Positions 12,282-22,202 of a stretch of DNA of 64,000 nt are shown piece by piece. Origin of the DNA: Planctomycetia bacterium (GTDB lineage Bacteria; Planctomycetota; Planctomycetia; Pirellulales; JACPPG01); assembly GCA_016191115.1 (NCBI GenBank), contig JACPPG010000017.1, positions 1-64,000 of the forward strand, given 5' to 3'. The first letter of the stretch is position 1. Every line of letters starts with the position of its first letter. The notes below the pieces were generated by a model. The model ran no database searches and was not told the origin of the DNA. It saw nothing but the letters and a program-made list of their open reading frames with translations. The position numbers were made by a program, and so were the translations under genes.

Positions 12282-12310
12282 TCGCCAAGCCGACAGCCAT
12301 CTGGTACTAT
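12282..12310 (+). promoter_or_regulatory. Candidate promoter TCGCCA-N17-TACTAT
   Basis: Conserved at the same spacing upstream of both tandem PEP-CTERM paralogues (12282 and 13756), preceded by an A-rich tract. Confidence 0.45.
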
Positions 12311-12387
12311 CTGGGTTTGTGGACGGGGGTCATGTCGGGCGCCGCGTCGCGCCGAGGTGCTGTTTCACTCTGCGGAAGGACATCACA

Positions 12388-13614
12388 ATGCGAATTTTTG
12401 GTGGAATGCTGCGCATGGCGGCTGTTGCCGCGCTGTTCGGGGGGCTATATGTCAGCACGGTGGAGGCGGCGCCTCCATCGACGATCGACTGGTTGATCCA
12501 GCCGAGCCAGTCATCGCTTACCTACGGCGGCATAATTGGAACCACGACATACGACGCCAACGGCAATCTCATCGTAGACGGAAACGGCAACCCGGTCACG
12601 ACGGAACTGTATCAGGTGGTTGCCCAAAATGATGCCGGCACGTCTTTCCCCGTCAATTCCTTGGTGACCACTTTTAATGGGCGATTTGCATCGACGGGCA
12701 ATACGTTCCTATCCTCGCTCAACCTCGGTGCCCGTCCCGCCTCAAACACTCCCCACGCCAGCCTGCCGACGCATGTCGTCAACAGCGGCAATTGGCTTCC
12801 CAACGCGCTCGATGGCGGTGGCACTGCTGGTACGTACGGGACTCCCTCGCCGGCAGCAGCGGGCTTCAAGTTCGTCCCGGCCGCCAGCGGCGCCGGCAAC
12901 GCCAAGGCCGATGGCGGTCGCGGGGCGTTTTACGGGCAAGATGCGCAGATCAGCTCTAACAACAACTCGACGCCGGTTACGGTCAGCGCCGACTTCAGCA
13001 GCGCCACCTTCAGCCCATTGTTCATCAATGAAACGGGCGTTTTTGGCCTGTCGTTGAACTACAATGGGACTGATTTCCAGATTGATCCCCCGATTGCGCT
13101 GGACCCGGACACCTTCCAGAGCCTTTTTGGGCTGGCGACTCTGTCGGCCTCCAGCGACTTCGCGTCGTCCGGCTTCTATACCCGCAGTGGACCTGACTAC
13201 ATCATGCACGTGCAGTTTGGAGCGCATCTACTGGCAATCGACTTCATTGGCCCGAATACCCCGCCAACGGTTGGATGGGGGTCGGACTTCCTGCTTACCG
13301 TCAATTCGGTAGCGAAGGCCAACCTACGGGCAGGCGACAATAACTTTGACGGCATCGTGGACGTTAGCGACATCCAGGTCATCGCCGCGAATTATCTGGG
13401 GACAGGCGCGTTCCGGCCTGGTAACGCCAACGGCGACGGGATCGTCGATGTCAGCGATATTCAGACGATCGCCGCCAACTATCTGCAAACGACGCCGCCA
13501 CTCCCGGGCAACGGCGCGGGCGCCGGGGCGAGCGTCCCCGAACCGGGGAGCCTCCTGATTCTGTCACTGGGCGCTCTGGGCCTGGTTGCCGCACGGCGGC
13601 GGTGGCTAAGCTGA
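12388..13614 (+). CDS. PEP-CTERM protein with dockerin type I repeats (paralogue 1)
   Basis: Signal peptide; DNNFDGIVDVSDIQVIAANYL...NANGDGIVDVSDIQTIAANYL dockerin pair; VPEPGSLLILSLGALGLVAARRRW sorting tail. Confidence 0.9.
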   Translation: MRIFGGMLRMAAVAALFGGLYVSTVEAAPPSTIDWLIQPSQSSLTYGGIIGTTTYDANGNLIVDGNGNPVTTELYQVVAQNDAGTSFPVNSLVTTFNGRFASTGNTFLSSLNLGARPASNTPHASLPTHVVNSGNWLPNALDGGGTAGTYGTPSPAAAGFKFVPAASGAGNAKADGGRGAFYGQDAQISSNNNSTPVTVSADFSSATFSPLFINETGVFGLSLNYNGTDFQIDPPIALDPDTFQSLFGLATLSASSDFASSGFYTRSGPDYIMHVQFGAHLLAIDFIGPNTPPTVGWGSDFLLTVNSVAKANLRAGDNNFDGIVDVSDIQVIAANYLGTGAFRPGNANGDGIVDVSDIQTIAANYLQTTPPLPGNGAGAGASVPEPGSLLILSLGALGLVAARRRWLS

Positions 13615-13642
13615 CGGACGTAAGCCATCGATAGCAAGCGAA

Positions 13643-13682
13643 GGGCCATGTCGCGCGGAAGCGCGGCATGGCCCTTTTTTTT
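13643..13682 (+). terminator. Rho-independent terminator
   Basis: GGGCCATGTCGCGCGGAAGCGCGGCATGGCCCTTTTTTTT. Confidence 0.9.
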
Positions 13683-13755
13683 GCTTGCGGCAGTGGCCGA
13701 GCGCGTCAGGCAAGCCATCGCGCCAACAGAATTGCAAAAAATCCGTGAGAAAATG

Positions 13756-13784
13756 TCGCCAAAACGCAAGTCGGCGGGTACTAT
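13756..13784 (+). promoter_or_regulatory. Candidate promoter TCGCCA-N17-TACTAT (duplicated)
   Basis: Same hexamers and spacing as 12282-12310. Confidence 0.45.
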
Positions 13785-13868
13785 CTGCGGCTAGGGGGTG
13801 GACGGCTGGCACGGGGCCGGCAGTCCGCCACTGGTGATGGTCTAAATTCAATTTAGTGGAAGGACATC

Positions 13869-15092
13869 ATGAAGGCAAAGTTGGGTAAAAGCCTGCGAAG
13901 CGCATCCCTGCTGGCCTCGCTGCTGGCGGTTTTGGCTGCTCCGTCACTGGCGGCGCCACCCAGTTCGATTGATTGGACGGTCCAGCAGAGCGGCACCACA
14001 ATCACGTTCTCGGGCCAGTTCGGCACCGTCGTGTACGACAACAACGGCAACCTCATGCTCGACGGCAATGGCAATCCGGTGACGACCGAGTCCTACCAGG
14101 CCGTGCCTCAAACAGACGCCGGCACGTCGTTTCCGGTCAACTCAATGGTCACCACCGCCAGTGGCGCATTCTCGTCGACGGGCAATACATTTCTTTCCTC
14201 GCTCAATCTCGGCCCCCAGCCACCCGGAAACACGCCGGTCGGCGATCTTAAGCTGACTGTCGCCAATAGCGGCAACTGGCTACCCCGTCAGGACGACGCC
14301 GGCGGCACGCCGGGCGTCTATGGCACCGCCCAGCCCGCCAACGCGGCTTTCAAGCTGCAAGGCATCTCGGGCAACGGAATCGGCGGGGCGAACAATGGCG
14401 ACGGCGGCCGGGTGTCTCTCTACGGTCTCAAAGGGGACATCAGTTCAAAAAACACGGCGATGCCCGTCACGATAGCGCCCAATTTCAACTCCGCGACGTT
14501 TAGCGCCACGCCTATCGCAATCACGGGACTGCTGGGTATTGCCGCCAACTACAACGGCAACGACTTGCAGCTCGATCCCCCGCTGGCCATTACCCCCGAG
14601 CTGTTCCTGTCGCTCAACGGTGGGCTTGGCACGGTCGGCGGCGCAACGGTAGCCGATGGCTCCTACACGCGCAGCGGCCCCGACTACATCATGCATACGC
14701 ATTTTTTGCAAACCATTTCCTTTGCTTCGGCCGCCAATGAGAACCTGCAGGGCGTTGGCGTCAGCTTGAGCTTGACGCTCGATTTCGCCGCCAAGGCCAA
14801 CCTCCGCGAAGGGGACAACAACTTCGACGGCATCGTCGACGTCAGCGACATCCAGGTGGTCGCCGCCAACTACCTGCAGACTGGCGCCTTCCGGCCGGGT
14901 AACGCCAACGGCGACGGTATCGTGGACATCAGCGATATCCAGTTGATCGCGGCTCACTACTTGCAAACGACTCCTCCGCTTCCCGGAAATGGCGCGGGCG
15001 CTGGCGCTAGTGTGCCTGAACCCGGTAGTCTGCTGCTGTTAGTCGCAGGAGCGATGGGCTTTGTGGTGGCGCGCAGGAGACTGCGGGCGTAG
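13869..15092 (+). CDS. PEP-CTERM protein with dockerin type I repeats (paralogue 2)
   Basis: Collinear with 12388-13614: IDWTVQQSGTTITFSGQFGTVVYDNNGNLMLDGNGNPVTTESYQ...; dockerin pair; VPEPGSLLLLVAGAMGFVVARRRLRA. Confidence 0.9.
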   Translation: MKAKLGKSLRSASLLASLLAVLAAPSLAAPPSSIDWTVQQSGTTITFSGQFGTVVYDNNGNLMLDGNGNPVTTESYQAVPQTDAGTSFPVNSMVTTASGAFSSTGNTFLSSLNLGPQPPGNTPVGDLKLTVANSGNWLPRQDDAGGTPGVYGTAQPANAAFKLQGISGNGIGGANNGDGGRVSLYGLKGDISSKNTAMPVTIAPNFNSATFSATPIAITGLLGIAANYNGNDLQLDPPLAITPELFLSLNGGLGTVGGATVADGSYTRSGPDYIMHTHFLQTISFASAANENLQGVGVSLSLTLDFAAKANLREGDNNFDGIVDVSDIQVVAANYLQTGAFRPGNANGDGIVDISDIQLIAAHYLQTTPPLPGNGAGAGASVPEPGSLLLLVAGAMGFVVARRRLRA

Positions 15093-15135
15093 CGGACTGA
15101 CAGGACATCTTGGGATGGTGCACGAGCACAGCGCG

Positions 15136-15156
15136 CCTCCGGGTTTATCCCGGAGG
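15136..15156. terminator. Hairpin CCTCCGGG-TTTAT-CCCGGAGG at convergent gene junction
   Basis: Reverse complement of the 1154-1174 hairpin. Confidence 0.6.
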
Positions 15157-15296
15157 TCCGTTGGGCTCGTGCGTGCCCGCGCGGACGACCTGTCAGGCGT
15201 GACGTCGCATAGATAGCCGCGCAAGCACCGGAAGACCGGGGTGGCCCCGGCGCCTCGCCACAAGAGTCATCTGCTCGGGCGGGTTCGCAGGGTCGC

Positions 15297-16715
15297 CTAC
15301 GTCTCGTAGACAATCTGTCCGCGGTGCTGCGCGCGTGAGATGCGGTCCGTCGCGTACAGGCCTGCCAGCATGAACTCGACGCACGAGGCGCGCACCGCCG
15401 CATCGGCCGAGGCGTTCACCTCGAACGCCTTCTCCCACGCCGGCGGCACCCGCTGCAGCCGCTGGGCGTAGGCGGCGCTGGGGAGCATATCCCCCACCTC
15501 GATCTTTACGCCCTCGCTGAAGATCTTCGCGATCTGCTCCAGCCCGTGCCGGTCGACGTATTGCTCGAACACGTTGCGGATGGCCTCGGCCGTGATCGCG
15601 TCGAGCACCTGCCGCTCCGACATCTGGTGGCTGCCCATCATGTCCAGTTCCAGCTTGCCGAGCGATGAACTGTAGATGTGCCCCAGGTCGCTGATCCGGG
15701 GCACGGCCGGCCGCTCGCCCAGCTTGGCGGCCCGCTGCCTGGCGCTAGCGACCATGGTGCGGTAGTTGGCGATGCTGAACCGCGCGCTGACGCCCGACTG
15801 CTGATCGATGTACTTCGAGCGGCGGGCGACAACGCTCACTTCCTCGATGATTTCCCGCATGAAATAGGGCACGACCACCGGGTACTTGCCGTCCAGCTCG
15901 ACCCCCGCCTCCTGCTCCATGATCTGAATGCCCAGATCGCGCTCGAGGGGATAGTGCGTGTGAATGACCGACCCGATGCGATCCTTGAGCTGCGGGATCA
16001 CCTTGCCGGACCGGTTGTACGTCGCTGGGTTGGCTGAAAAGAGGATCAGCACGTCGATGTCGAACTGCACCGGGTACCCGCGGATCTGCACGTCGCGCTC
16101 TTCCAGGATATTGAACAGGCCGACCTGCACCAACTCGTCCAGCTCCGGCAGCTCGTTCATGGCGAAGATGCCGCGGTGCATCCGCGGAATCAGCCCGAAA
16201 TGCAGCGCCTCCTCGGCCGACATGCTGGTGCCGCCGGCCAGCTTGGCCGGGTCGATCTCGCCGATGATGTCGGCGAACTTTGTGCCCGGCGCGAGGCGTT
16301 CGGCATAGCGGTCGCCGCGCGGCCACCAGGCGATTCTTACGCGCTCCTCGGGCGTTTCGGCAAGGAAGCGGCGGCACACCCCGCTGATCGGCCGATAGGG
16401 ATCGTCGTGCAGCGGCGCCTCGGCGAGATCGATGTAGGGAATCTCCTCGTCGAGGAAGCGGACCAGCGACCGCATCAACCGGCTTTTGGCTTGCCCCTTC
16501 TCGCCCAGAAAGAGCAAGTCGTGCTGGGCAATCAGCGCCAGGTTGATCTCGGGGATGACCGTGCTTTCGTAGCCGATGATGCCCGGGAATAGCTCCTCAT
16601 CGCCGGCCAGGCGGGCCATGAAGTTGTCGTATATCTCACGTTTGACGGTTTTGGAGACCCAGCCGCTGTCGCGCAGCTCGCGCAACGTGGCTGGGCGGGT
16701 GGTGGATGTCGCCAT
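15297..16715 (-). CDS. AAA ATPase, magnesium chelatase ChlI / MoxR-like
   Basis: [63 protein letters not shown]. Confidence 0.8.
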   Translation of the reverse strand: MATSTTRPATLRELRDSGWVSKTVKREIYDNFMARLAGDEELFPGIIGYESTVIPEINLALIAQHDLLFLGEKGQAKSRLMRSLVRFLDEEIPYIDLAEAPLHDDPYRPISGVCRRFLAETPEERVRIAWWPRGDRYAERLAPGTKFADIIGEIDPAKLAGGTSMSAEEALHFGLIPRMHRGIFAMNELPELDELVQVGLFNILEERDVQIRGYPVQFDIDVLILFSANPATYNRSGKVIPQLKDRIGSVIHTHYPLERDLGIQIMEQEAGVELDGKYPVVVPYFMREIIEEVSVVARRSKYIDQQSGVSARFSIANYRTMVASARQRAAKLGERPAVPRISDLGHIYSSSLGKLELDMMGSHQMSERQVLDAITAEAIRNVFEQYVDRHGLEQIAKIFSEGVKIEVGDMLPSAAYAQRLQRVPPAWEKAFEVNASADAAVRASCVEFMLAGLYATDRISRAQHRGQIVYET

Positions 16716-16865
16716 GCTTTCTCTTGTTGCTTCTCGAATTCCGGCGCTTCGCGCATGGAAGGAACGTTCGACGTTGTCGCCTGTTGATTATAGCGGTCAG
16801 CGCTCCGCCGAACCGAGCGTGCACGGACCCTTGGCCTCGGCTTTCCCGACCGGCCTCCACCGCGT

Positions 16866-17357
16866 CTACGCTCGGCTTGCCTTGAAGAGATTGTACGTGA
16901 CGTGGGCCTGCCCCTGATGGTGCGCTTCGTGCCAGCCGATCACCGACAGCACGACGCGCAGGGGCCACCCGCGCTCGGCCAAGGCGGGCGGGATATCGCC
17001 CAGTTGCGCGTCGGTGAACTCGTCCAGCGTCGCGAGCAGGTGTTCGCGCGATTCGGCCAGGATGCGGCGAATCTCGGCCGCCGGCGGCACGTCATCGTCG
17101 GGCTTGCTGCCGCCGCGAAACCGCGGCCACAACTCCTTCCACGCCCCCGGCTTGTGCGGCGCCAACCGCTCGGCGGCGAAGATTTCCTCGGTAACGCCGA
17201 TGTGCATGAGCTGCCAGCCGATGTGCGCCCGGCCTGGCCCCAGCCGCCAGGCCAGTGCTGCCCGCGGATCAGGTTCCTTTTCGACCGCCTCGAGCGTGGC
17301 CAGCGTCCGGTCCCGGTTGAACTTGTACGTGTCGACCATTACCGCGATTGTGCTCAT
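16866..17357 (-). CDS. DinB-like family protein
   Basis: LATLEAVEK...GRAHIGWQLMHIGVTEEIFAAERL...VIGWHEAHHQGQAHVTYNLFKA with His-rich DinB positions. Confidence 0.75.
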   Translation of the reverse strand: MSTIAVMVDTYKFNRDRTLATLEAVEKEPDPRAALAWRLGPGRAHIGWQLMHIGVTEEIFAAERLAPHKPGAWKELWPRFRGGSKPDDDVPPAAEIRRILAESREHLLATLDEFTDAQLGDIPPALAERGWPLRVVLSVIGWHEAHHQGQAHVTYNLFKASRA

Positions 17358-17587
17358 GGCGTTTCGTTCCTGTGTGGCACTGGGGGCGCGCCGATGCACA
17401 CTTTGCCGCGCCGGCGGAGTCATCATAGCGTGGTCAATGCGACGGGGGGAGGATCGATGTGCGGCGGCGGCCGAGGGCCCGACGGCACGGTGCTCGCCCA
17501 GCACGATTGGCGTCGACTCTGTCAGAAGGTATGCTGGCGGCGCGTAGGGGGCATCACTATCGAACGCTTGTGAATGAAGGAACTCGC

Positions 17588-18250
17588 ATGCGATCCACCA
17601 AACGATTCGCCCGAGCGCATTCGCTTGGGTGCGGGCTGGTTGCGACCTGCCTTGCAGCGATTCTCGTGCCCCTCATCGTGAGTACGGCCGTCGCCGGCGA
17701 GCCTAGGACGCTCTTCGACGGCAAAACGCTTGCTGGCTGGGAAGGGAACACGGACGTGTTTCGGGTACAAGACGGCGCCATCGTCGGCGGCAGTCTCGAC
17801 AAACGCGTTGCCCGCAACGAGTTCCTCTGCACGACCAAGGAATACGGCGATTTCGAGCTTCGGGCGAAGTTCAAGCTCATGGGGAAAGGGGCCAACGGCG
17901 GCGTCCAGTTCCGCAGCAAGAGAATACCCAACCATCACGAGGTATCGGGCTACCAGGCCGATCTCGGCGACGGCTGGTGGGGCTGCCTGTATGACGAATC
18001 GCGCCGCAACAAGATCCTGGTGCGGGCCGACGCGCAGGAACTCGACAAGGTCCTCAAACGCGACGACTGGAACGAGTACCGCATCCGCGCCCAAGGCAAG
18101 CGGATTCAGCTCTGGATCAACGGCCAACAAACGGTCGACTACACGGAGCCCGACGACGCGATTGCGCCGCGCGGCCTGATCGGTCTGCAGATTCACGGCG
18201 GTCCACCCAGCGAAGCGTGGTACAAGGACCTTGTCATCGAGGAGCTGTGA
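17588..18250 (+). CDS. DUF1080 / 3-keto-disaccharide hydrolase domain secreted protein
   Basis: TLFDGKTLAGWEGNTDVFRVQDGAIVGG...NGGVQFRSKRIPNHHEVSGYQADLG...GLIGLQIHGGPPSEAWYKDL. Confidence 0.92.
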   Translation: MRSTKRFARAHSLGCGLVATCLAAILVPLIVSTAVAGEPRTLFDGKTLAGWEGNTDVFRVQDGAIVGGSLDKRVARNEFLCTTKEYGDFELRAKFKLMGKGANGGVQFRSKRIPNHHEVSGYQADLGDGWWGCLYDESRRNKILVRADAQELDKVLKRDDWNEYRIRAQGKRIQLWINGQQTVDYTEPDDAIAPRGLIGLQIHGGPPSEAWYKDLVIEEL

Positions 18251-18271
18251 CGCGAGGGCAGCCCAGGCCGA

Positions 18272-20017
18272 TCATTGGCCCGCCCGCGTGCCTTGAATCT
18301 TGGCCAGCGCATCCGTGGCCGCTCGGCGGACCTCGGCCTGCGGATCGTCGCTGAGCTTCTTGAGGGCCGGAATCGCATCGCGTGCGGCAGGCCCCAGATC
18401 TCCCAAGGCGGCCGCTGCCTGAGCGCGCATGATTTCCTGCTTGGAAGCGAGCGCGCCGGTGAGCACCGGCACGGCCGCCGGGGCCACCGTCTTATTGCCC
18501 GGGTCAAGACGGCGCACCGCCCACACGCTGGCCACGGTCAACAGCGGCTCCTTGGCATTGATCTGTTTCAATAGCTGCGGCACCGCGCTCTTGGCGGCAG
18601 GGCCGATCTTGCCCAAGGCGATCGCCGCGGCGTAGCCGACACTTGAGTCGGATTTGCCCAAGAGAGCCGTGATCGACGGCACGGCCTTCGACGCGCTTGG
18701 TCCGATCGCGCCAAGGGCCGCGGCCGCGTCACGGACAACGACCAGGTCGGCGCTTGACACGAGCGCCGCCAGCGCCGGCACGGCGGCTTGCGCCGCGGGG
18801 CCGATCCGCCCGAGCGCTCGGATTGCCGGGTCCCGCTGCTTGGGGTCCTTCAGTCCGGCGACAAGGACGGGCACCGCCTTCTCGCCCACCGCAGCGAGCG
18901 CATCCATGACGTGCTCGAGCACGGTCGGATCCATCTCGTCGAGCGCCGCGCGAATGGCGGGTTCGATCGTTTCGGCCGGGACATCGAGCTCCGCCAGGGC
19001 GCGAGCGGCCGTGCGGCTCAGTTGTGGATCGTCGCTGCGGATGCTGTCCGTGATGGCGTCGATGGCCCGCGCGACCGCCATGGGATTCTTGGGGTTAATC
19101 CTGGCGATCGCCCAGGAGGCCACCAGTTGCAGGGTGGGATCTTTCGAGTCGACCAGTGCTTCTAGTGCAGGCGCCGCGTCTTGTGCCTTGAGTTTCCCGA
19201 GCGCGAAGGCCGCCCCATAGCGCACGGCCGGCTCGGGGGCCTCGAGCGCCTTGGTCATGGCAGGGACCGCGGACGCGGCCGCCGGACCGATCTGGCCCAG
19301 CGTGATCAGCGCTTGCATGCGGACCTCCGGCTCAGCATCGTCCGTCAGCTTTTGTAGTGCCGGGACTGCCGCCTTAGCCTTCGGTCCTAACTCCGCGAGG
19401 ACCAGCGCTGCCCAGTAGCGGGCCTTGCGGTCCTTCATCGACGCCACCAGCGGCACCACCGCCTGCTCCCCCATGTCCGCAAGCGCCGCCATGGCGGGCA
19501 TGGCGACCTCCGGCTGGGAATCCTCCACCACCGAGAGCAGCAGAGGGATCAGCACTTTCGGGTCAGGCTTCGCGCGCACGAGGGCCTGGATCGCGCTGCG
19601 GCGGACGCGCGGCTCTGGATCGGCGACCACCTTTGTTAGCGCGGTGACGGCGGCTGCATCCTTCACACCGATTTTCCCTAACGCGGCCGCCGACTGGGCG
19701 CGGACCGCCGCCTCCGGATCGGCCAGGTGTTCCACGAGCGAGGGCACCGCCGCCGCGGCCGCGCCCCCCATCGCGCCTAGGGCGCGGGCGGAACGCCAGC
19801 GGACTTCGACATCCTCGTCGGCCAGCGCCTTGGTGAGCGCGGGCACGGCCGTTTTGGCGCGCGGGCCAAGCCGGGCCAAGGTATCGACGGCATCGGTGCG
19901 CGATTCGCCATCCAAAGCCGCGATCAGGTTCGCCACGTCGGCTTCTTGCGCCCGGCTCGGTGAACCGCCCCAAAGCGCAATGCCAAACGAGAGAACGATC
20001 GGGCCCAACGTGCGCAT
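18272..20017 (-). CDS. Secreted HEAT-repeat protein
   Basis: Repeated units such as LADEDVEVRWRSARALGAMGGAAAAAVPSL / LADPEAAVRAQSAAALGKIG across the length. Confidence 0.9.
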   Translation of the reverse strand: MRTLGPIVLSFGIALWGGSPSRAQEADVANLIAALDGESRTDAVDTLARLGPRAKTAVPALTKALADEDVEVRWRSARALGAMGGAAAAAVPSLVEHLADPEAAVRAQSAAALGKIGVKDAAAVTALTKVVADPEPRVRRSAIQALVRAKPDPKVLIPLLLSVVEDSQPEVAMPAMAALADMGEQAVVPLVASMKDRKARYWAALVLAELGPKAKAAVPALQKLTDDAEPEVRMQALITLGQIGPAAASAVPAMTKALEAPEPAVRYGAAFALGKLKAQDAAPALEALVDSKDPTLQLVASWAIARINPKNPMAVARAIDAITDSIRSDDPQLSRTAARALAELDVPAETIEPAIRAALDEMDPTVLEHVMDALAAVGEKAVPVLVAGLKDPKQRDPAIRALGRIGPAAQAAVPALAALVSSADLVVVRDAAAALGAIGPSASKAVPSITALLGKSDSSVGYAAAIALGKIGPAAKSAVPQLLKQINAKEPLLTVASVWAVRRLDPGNKTVAPAAVPVLTGALASKQEIMRAQAAAALGDLGPAARDAIPALKKLSDDPQAEVRRAATDALAKIQGTRAGQ

Positions 20018-20167
20018 AAATCGACTCCGAAACGTAAGGGGGAAATGATCGTCCCGTCGCGGGCAGCTCCAGTATCGCGCGACGAAAACCTTGCGGCCCT
20101 CTCTGGCCGAGTATAAACTTGGGTGTTTGGGAAGTCTAGGACGCACCCGTTCTGTCGAGGTTCAACT

Positions 20168-20911
20168 ATGCGCGGTGGCAATTCCGAGCGTGGTCATGCG
20201 CTGGTTCGCATGTCTCTCATTGCGATTCTGCTGGTTGTGACGATCGTAAGCGGCCGCAACGTCACCGCCCAGAATCAACCCGCCCAAAATGCCGCGAGCA
20301 ACAGCGGAACCCAGTTTCAATCGCAATCGGGGCCTTCTCCCTTTGGCTACCCCTATCCATACACAGGCTTCGGCATGGCGGGCACGCCCGAGTCGTCGGC
20401 CGAATTTGGCATGGCGAGCATGATCAGCTCGGCCGGCTATGCGAACTTGATGAATTCCGAGGCGGCCAACAACTACGAGCAGGCCCGGAGCAAGGACATC
20501 CATAACAAGCTCTTGTGGTCGAACGCGTACTTCGAGATGCGGCGGCTGCACAAGGCGTTTATCGAGGATCATCATCGGATGACCATGGACGAGATCAACA
20601 AAGTCGCCAAGGAAGAGGCGCCCAAACGCCTCGACCCCACGCGGTTCGACCGCGCCACGGGTCAGATCGACTGGCCGATCATTCTCCGCGATCCGAAGTA
20701 CGCCAAGTTGACCGGTGAGTTGGAGGAGCTGTTCAGGACGCGCGTCTCGACCGGCTACGTCACCTCGGAAAACTACTTGAAGATCCGCCAGGACTGCGAC
20801 AAGCTGGTCGAGCAATTGCGGGCCAACGTTGCGCTCTACAGCGCCGATGACTTCGAGGAAGCCAGGCACTTTCTCGACGACCTGCGCTACGAAGCGCACT
20901 TTTCCGCCTGA
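20168..20911 (+). CDS. Secreted hypothetical protein
   Basis: Signal peptide; YPYPYTGFG...; stop codon in loop of a 7-bp hairpin. Confidence 0.6.
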   Translation: MRGGNSERGHALVRMSLIAILLVVTIVSGRNVTAQNQPAQNAASNSGTQFQSQSGPSPFGYPYPYTGFGMAGTPESSAEFGMASMISSAGYANLMNSEAANNYEQARSKDIHNKLLWSNAYFEMRRLHKAFIEDHHRMTMDEINKVAKEEAPKRLDPTRFDRATGQIDWPIILRDPKYAKLTGELEELFRTRVSTGYVTSENYLKIRQDCDKLVEQLRANVALYSADDFEEARHFLDDLRYEAHFSA

Positions 20912-20918
20912 GGCGGAA
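20902..20918. terminator. Hairpin TTCCGCC-TGA-GGCGGAA with the stop codon as its loop
   Basis: TGA (20909-20911) is the stop of the + gene; convergent with - gene at 20970. Confidence 0.5.
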
Positions 20919-20969
20919 GCTCCCGCAAGCCGACGCAGAAGCTTCTGAGCGAGCTGCCCCAAAGGGGCG

Positions 20970-21851
20970 CTACGTCTCCGCGCTCTTGTCCCGTGGCACG
21001 ATCTGGCGCACAAGCTGGGCGAGAAACTTTGCCAGCGCGTCCGAGGCTACGAGCGCCTCTTCCTTCAGCCGCCACATGTCCTTGATGCTCGACGGCCGGC
21101 GGATGAGCGTGCCGGCGGCCGCGCCTAACCGACCGGCGGTCGAGGTCTGCATCACCAGGCGATCCAGCTCCTTGGGCAACTCGTCGTCCACGGCATCGCT
21201 GATGACGCGAATGGCCAGAAATCGCACCTTGTCCTGGCGGCAGACCTCGCCCACGGCCCACGATTCCATGTCGACGGCCAGCGCTTGATGCTGCTCTCCG
21301 AGCGCCTTCTTCTCGGCGGGCGCGCGGACGATCTTGTCGACTGTCAGGAGCCGGCCCACGTGGACCCGCGCAGCCGGAGCGTATTCGCCGCGGAGATCGA
21401 TCGACAGCGCACGTCCTGATACGTCGACAATCTCGCTGCCGATCACGATGCCGCCGCGCTCGACCGCTGAGTTCAATCCGCCGGCGAAGCCTGCCGAGAT
21501 GACCCACTCGGGCTTGTGTGCGCCGATGAGGGCCTGCGTGGCGCGGGCGGCCGCCAGGCGGCCCGCGCCTGATTCGACCACAACGACGCGGCGGCCGGAG
21601 AGCGTACCTTGGTGGGCGAGAAAGCCCTTGCCTTTCGTTGTGAGCGTGTCGGCCAGCAAGTCCTCTGTGCCGCCTGCCTCGGCCCCGAGCGCGAACACAA
21701 TCCCGACGTCGCAGCGCTCGGGAGTCGCGTCGCCGCTGTTTTCAGCTTGGGTCGACCCAGCCTGCTGCCGCGCCGCCTGCGCCACGGTTTCGCGCACGTG
21801 GGCCTGAGCCTGCTGCGAGAGCCACCGACGGACGAGCCAGGCAAGGTTCAT
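20970..21851 (-). CDS. MTA/SAH nucleosidase-like (nucleoside phosphorylase superfamily) protein
   Basis: VGIVFALGAEAGG, VVVVESGAGRLAAARATQALI, ISAGFAGGLN, ALAVDMESWAVGEVCRQ, RVISDAVDDELP. Confidence 0.8.
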   Translation of the reverse strand: MNLAWLVRRWLSQQAQAHVRETVAQAARQQAGSTQAENSGDATPERCDVGIVFALGAEAGGTEDLLADTLTTKGKGFLAHQGTLSGRRVVVVESGAGRLAAARATQALIGAHKPEWVISAGFAGGLNSAVERGGIVIGSEIVDVSGRALSIDLRGEYAPAARVHVGRLLTVDKIVRAPAEKKALGEQHQALAVDMESWAVGEVCRQDKVRFLAIRVISDAVDDELPKELDRLVMQTSTAGRLGAAAGTLIRRPSSIKDMWRLKEEALVASDALAKFLAQLVRQIVPRDKSAET

Positions 21852-21975
21852 GGGGGAGCGATTAGCGACTAGCCGGAGTTGGCGCCCACGAAGGGGCGCC
21901 TCTCTGGCATACGAGGTCCTCGCGGCAATTCTACCATGAGGCAGCGTGCGACGGCGAGAGATCGCGGTCTCCGGC

Positions 21976-22132
21976 CAGGGTCATTCTGTTTTTCAAAATG
22001 GCGAGGCGGGAAAATGGGACTGGCTCCGAGCATAAGCAGCGCAAGCCCTTTCAGACCAACGTTGCGTCTCGGTGCCTGTCCCACTTTCCCGCCGGTACGC
22101 CGCCGGCAAGCTTGAATCTGTGAACGGCCCTG
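21976..22132. mobile_element. MITE-like family 1, copy 2 (intact, 157 bp) with 10-bp target duplication
   Basis: Imperfect TIRs CAGGGTCATTC / GAACGGCCCTG; flanked exactly by GGTCTCCGGC at 21966-21975 and 22133-22142. Confidence 0.92.
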
Positions 22133-22202
22133 GGTCTCCGGCGAGCTGCCAGGCCGTCGAAGTGGGGCCGTAGTGTCGCGTCTGGCTTGAGAAGGTGGGT
22201 GT

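Noticed and set aside
18272-20017. Periodic roughly 110-bp repeats
   Set aside because: Protein-level HEAT repeats, not a DNA repeat array.
22015-22130. Recurrent small ORFs ending FMLGASPIFPPRHFEKQN or GAPPASLNL in every family-1 repeat copy
   Set aside because: All arise from translating the MITE itself, open in several frames on both strands; no RBS or codon evidence of coding.
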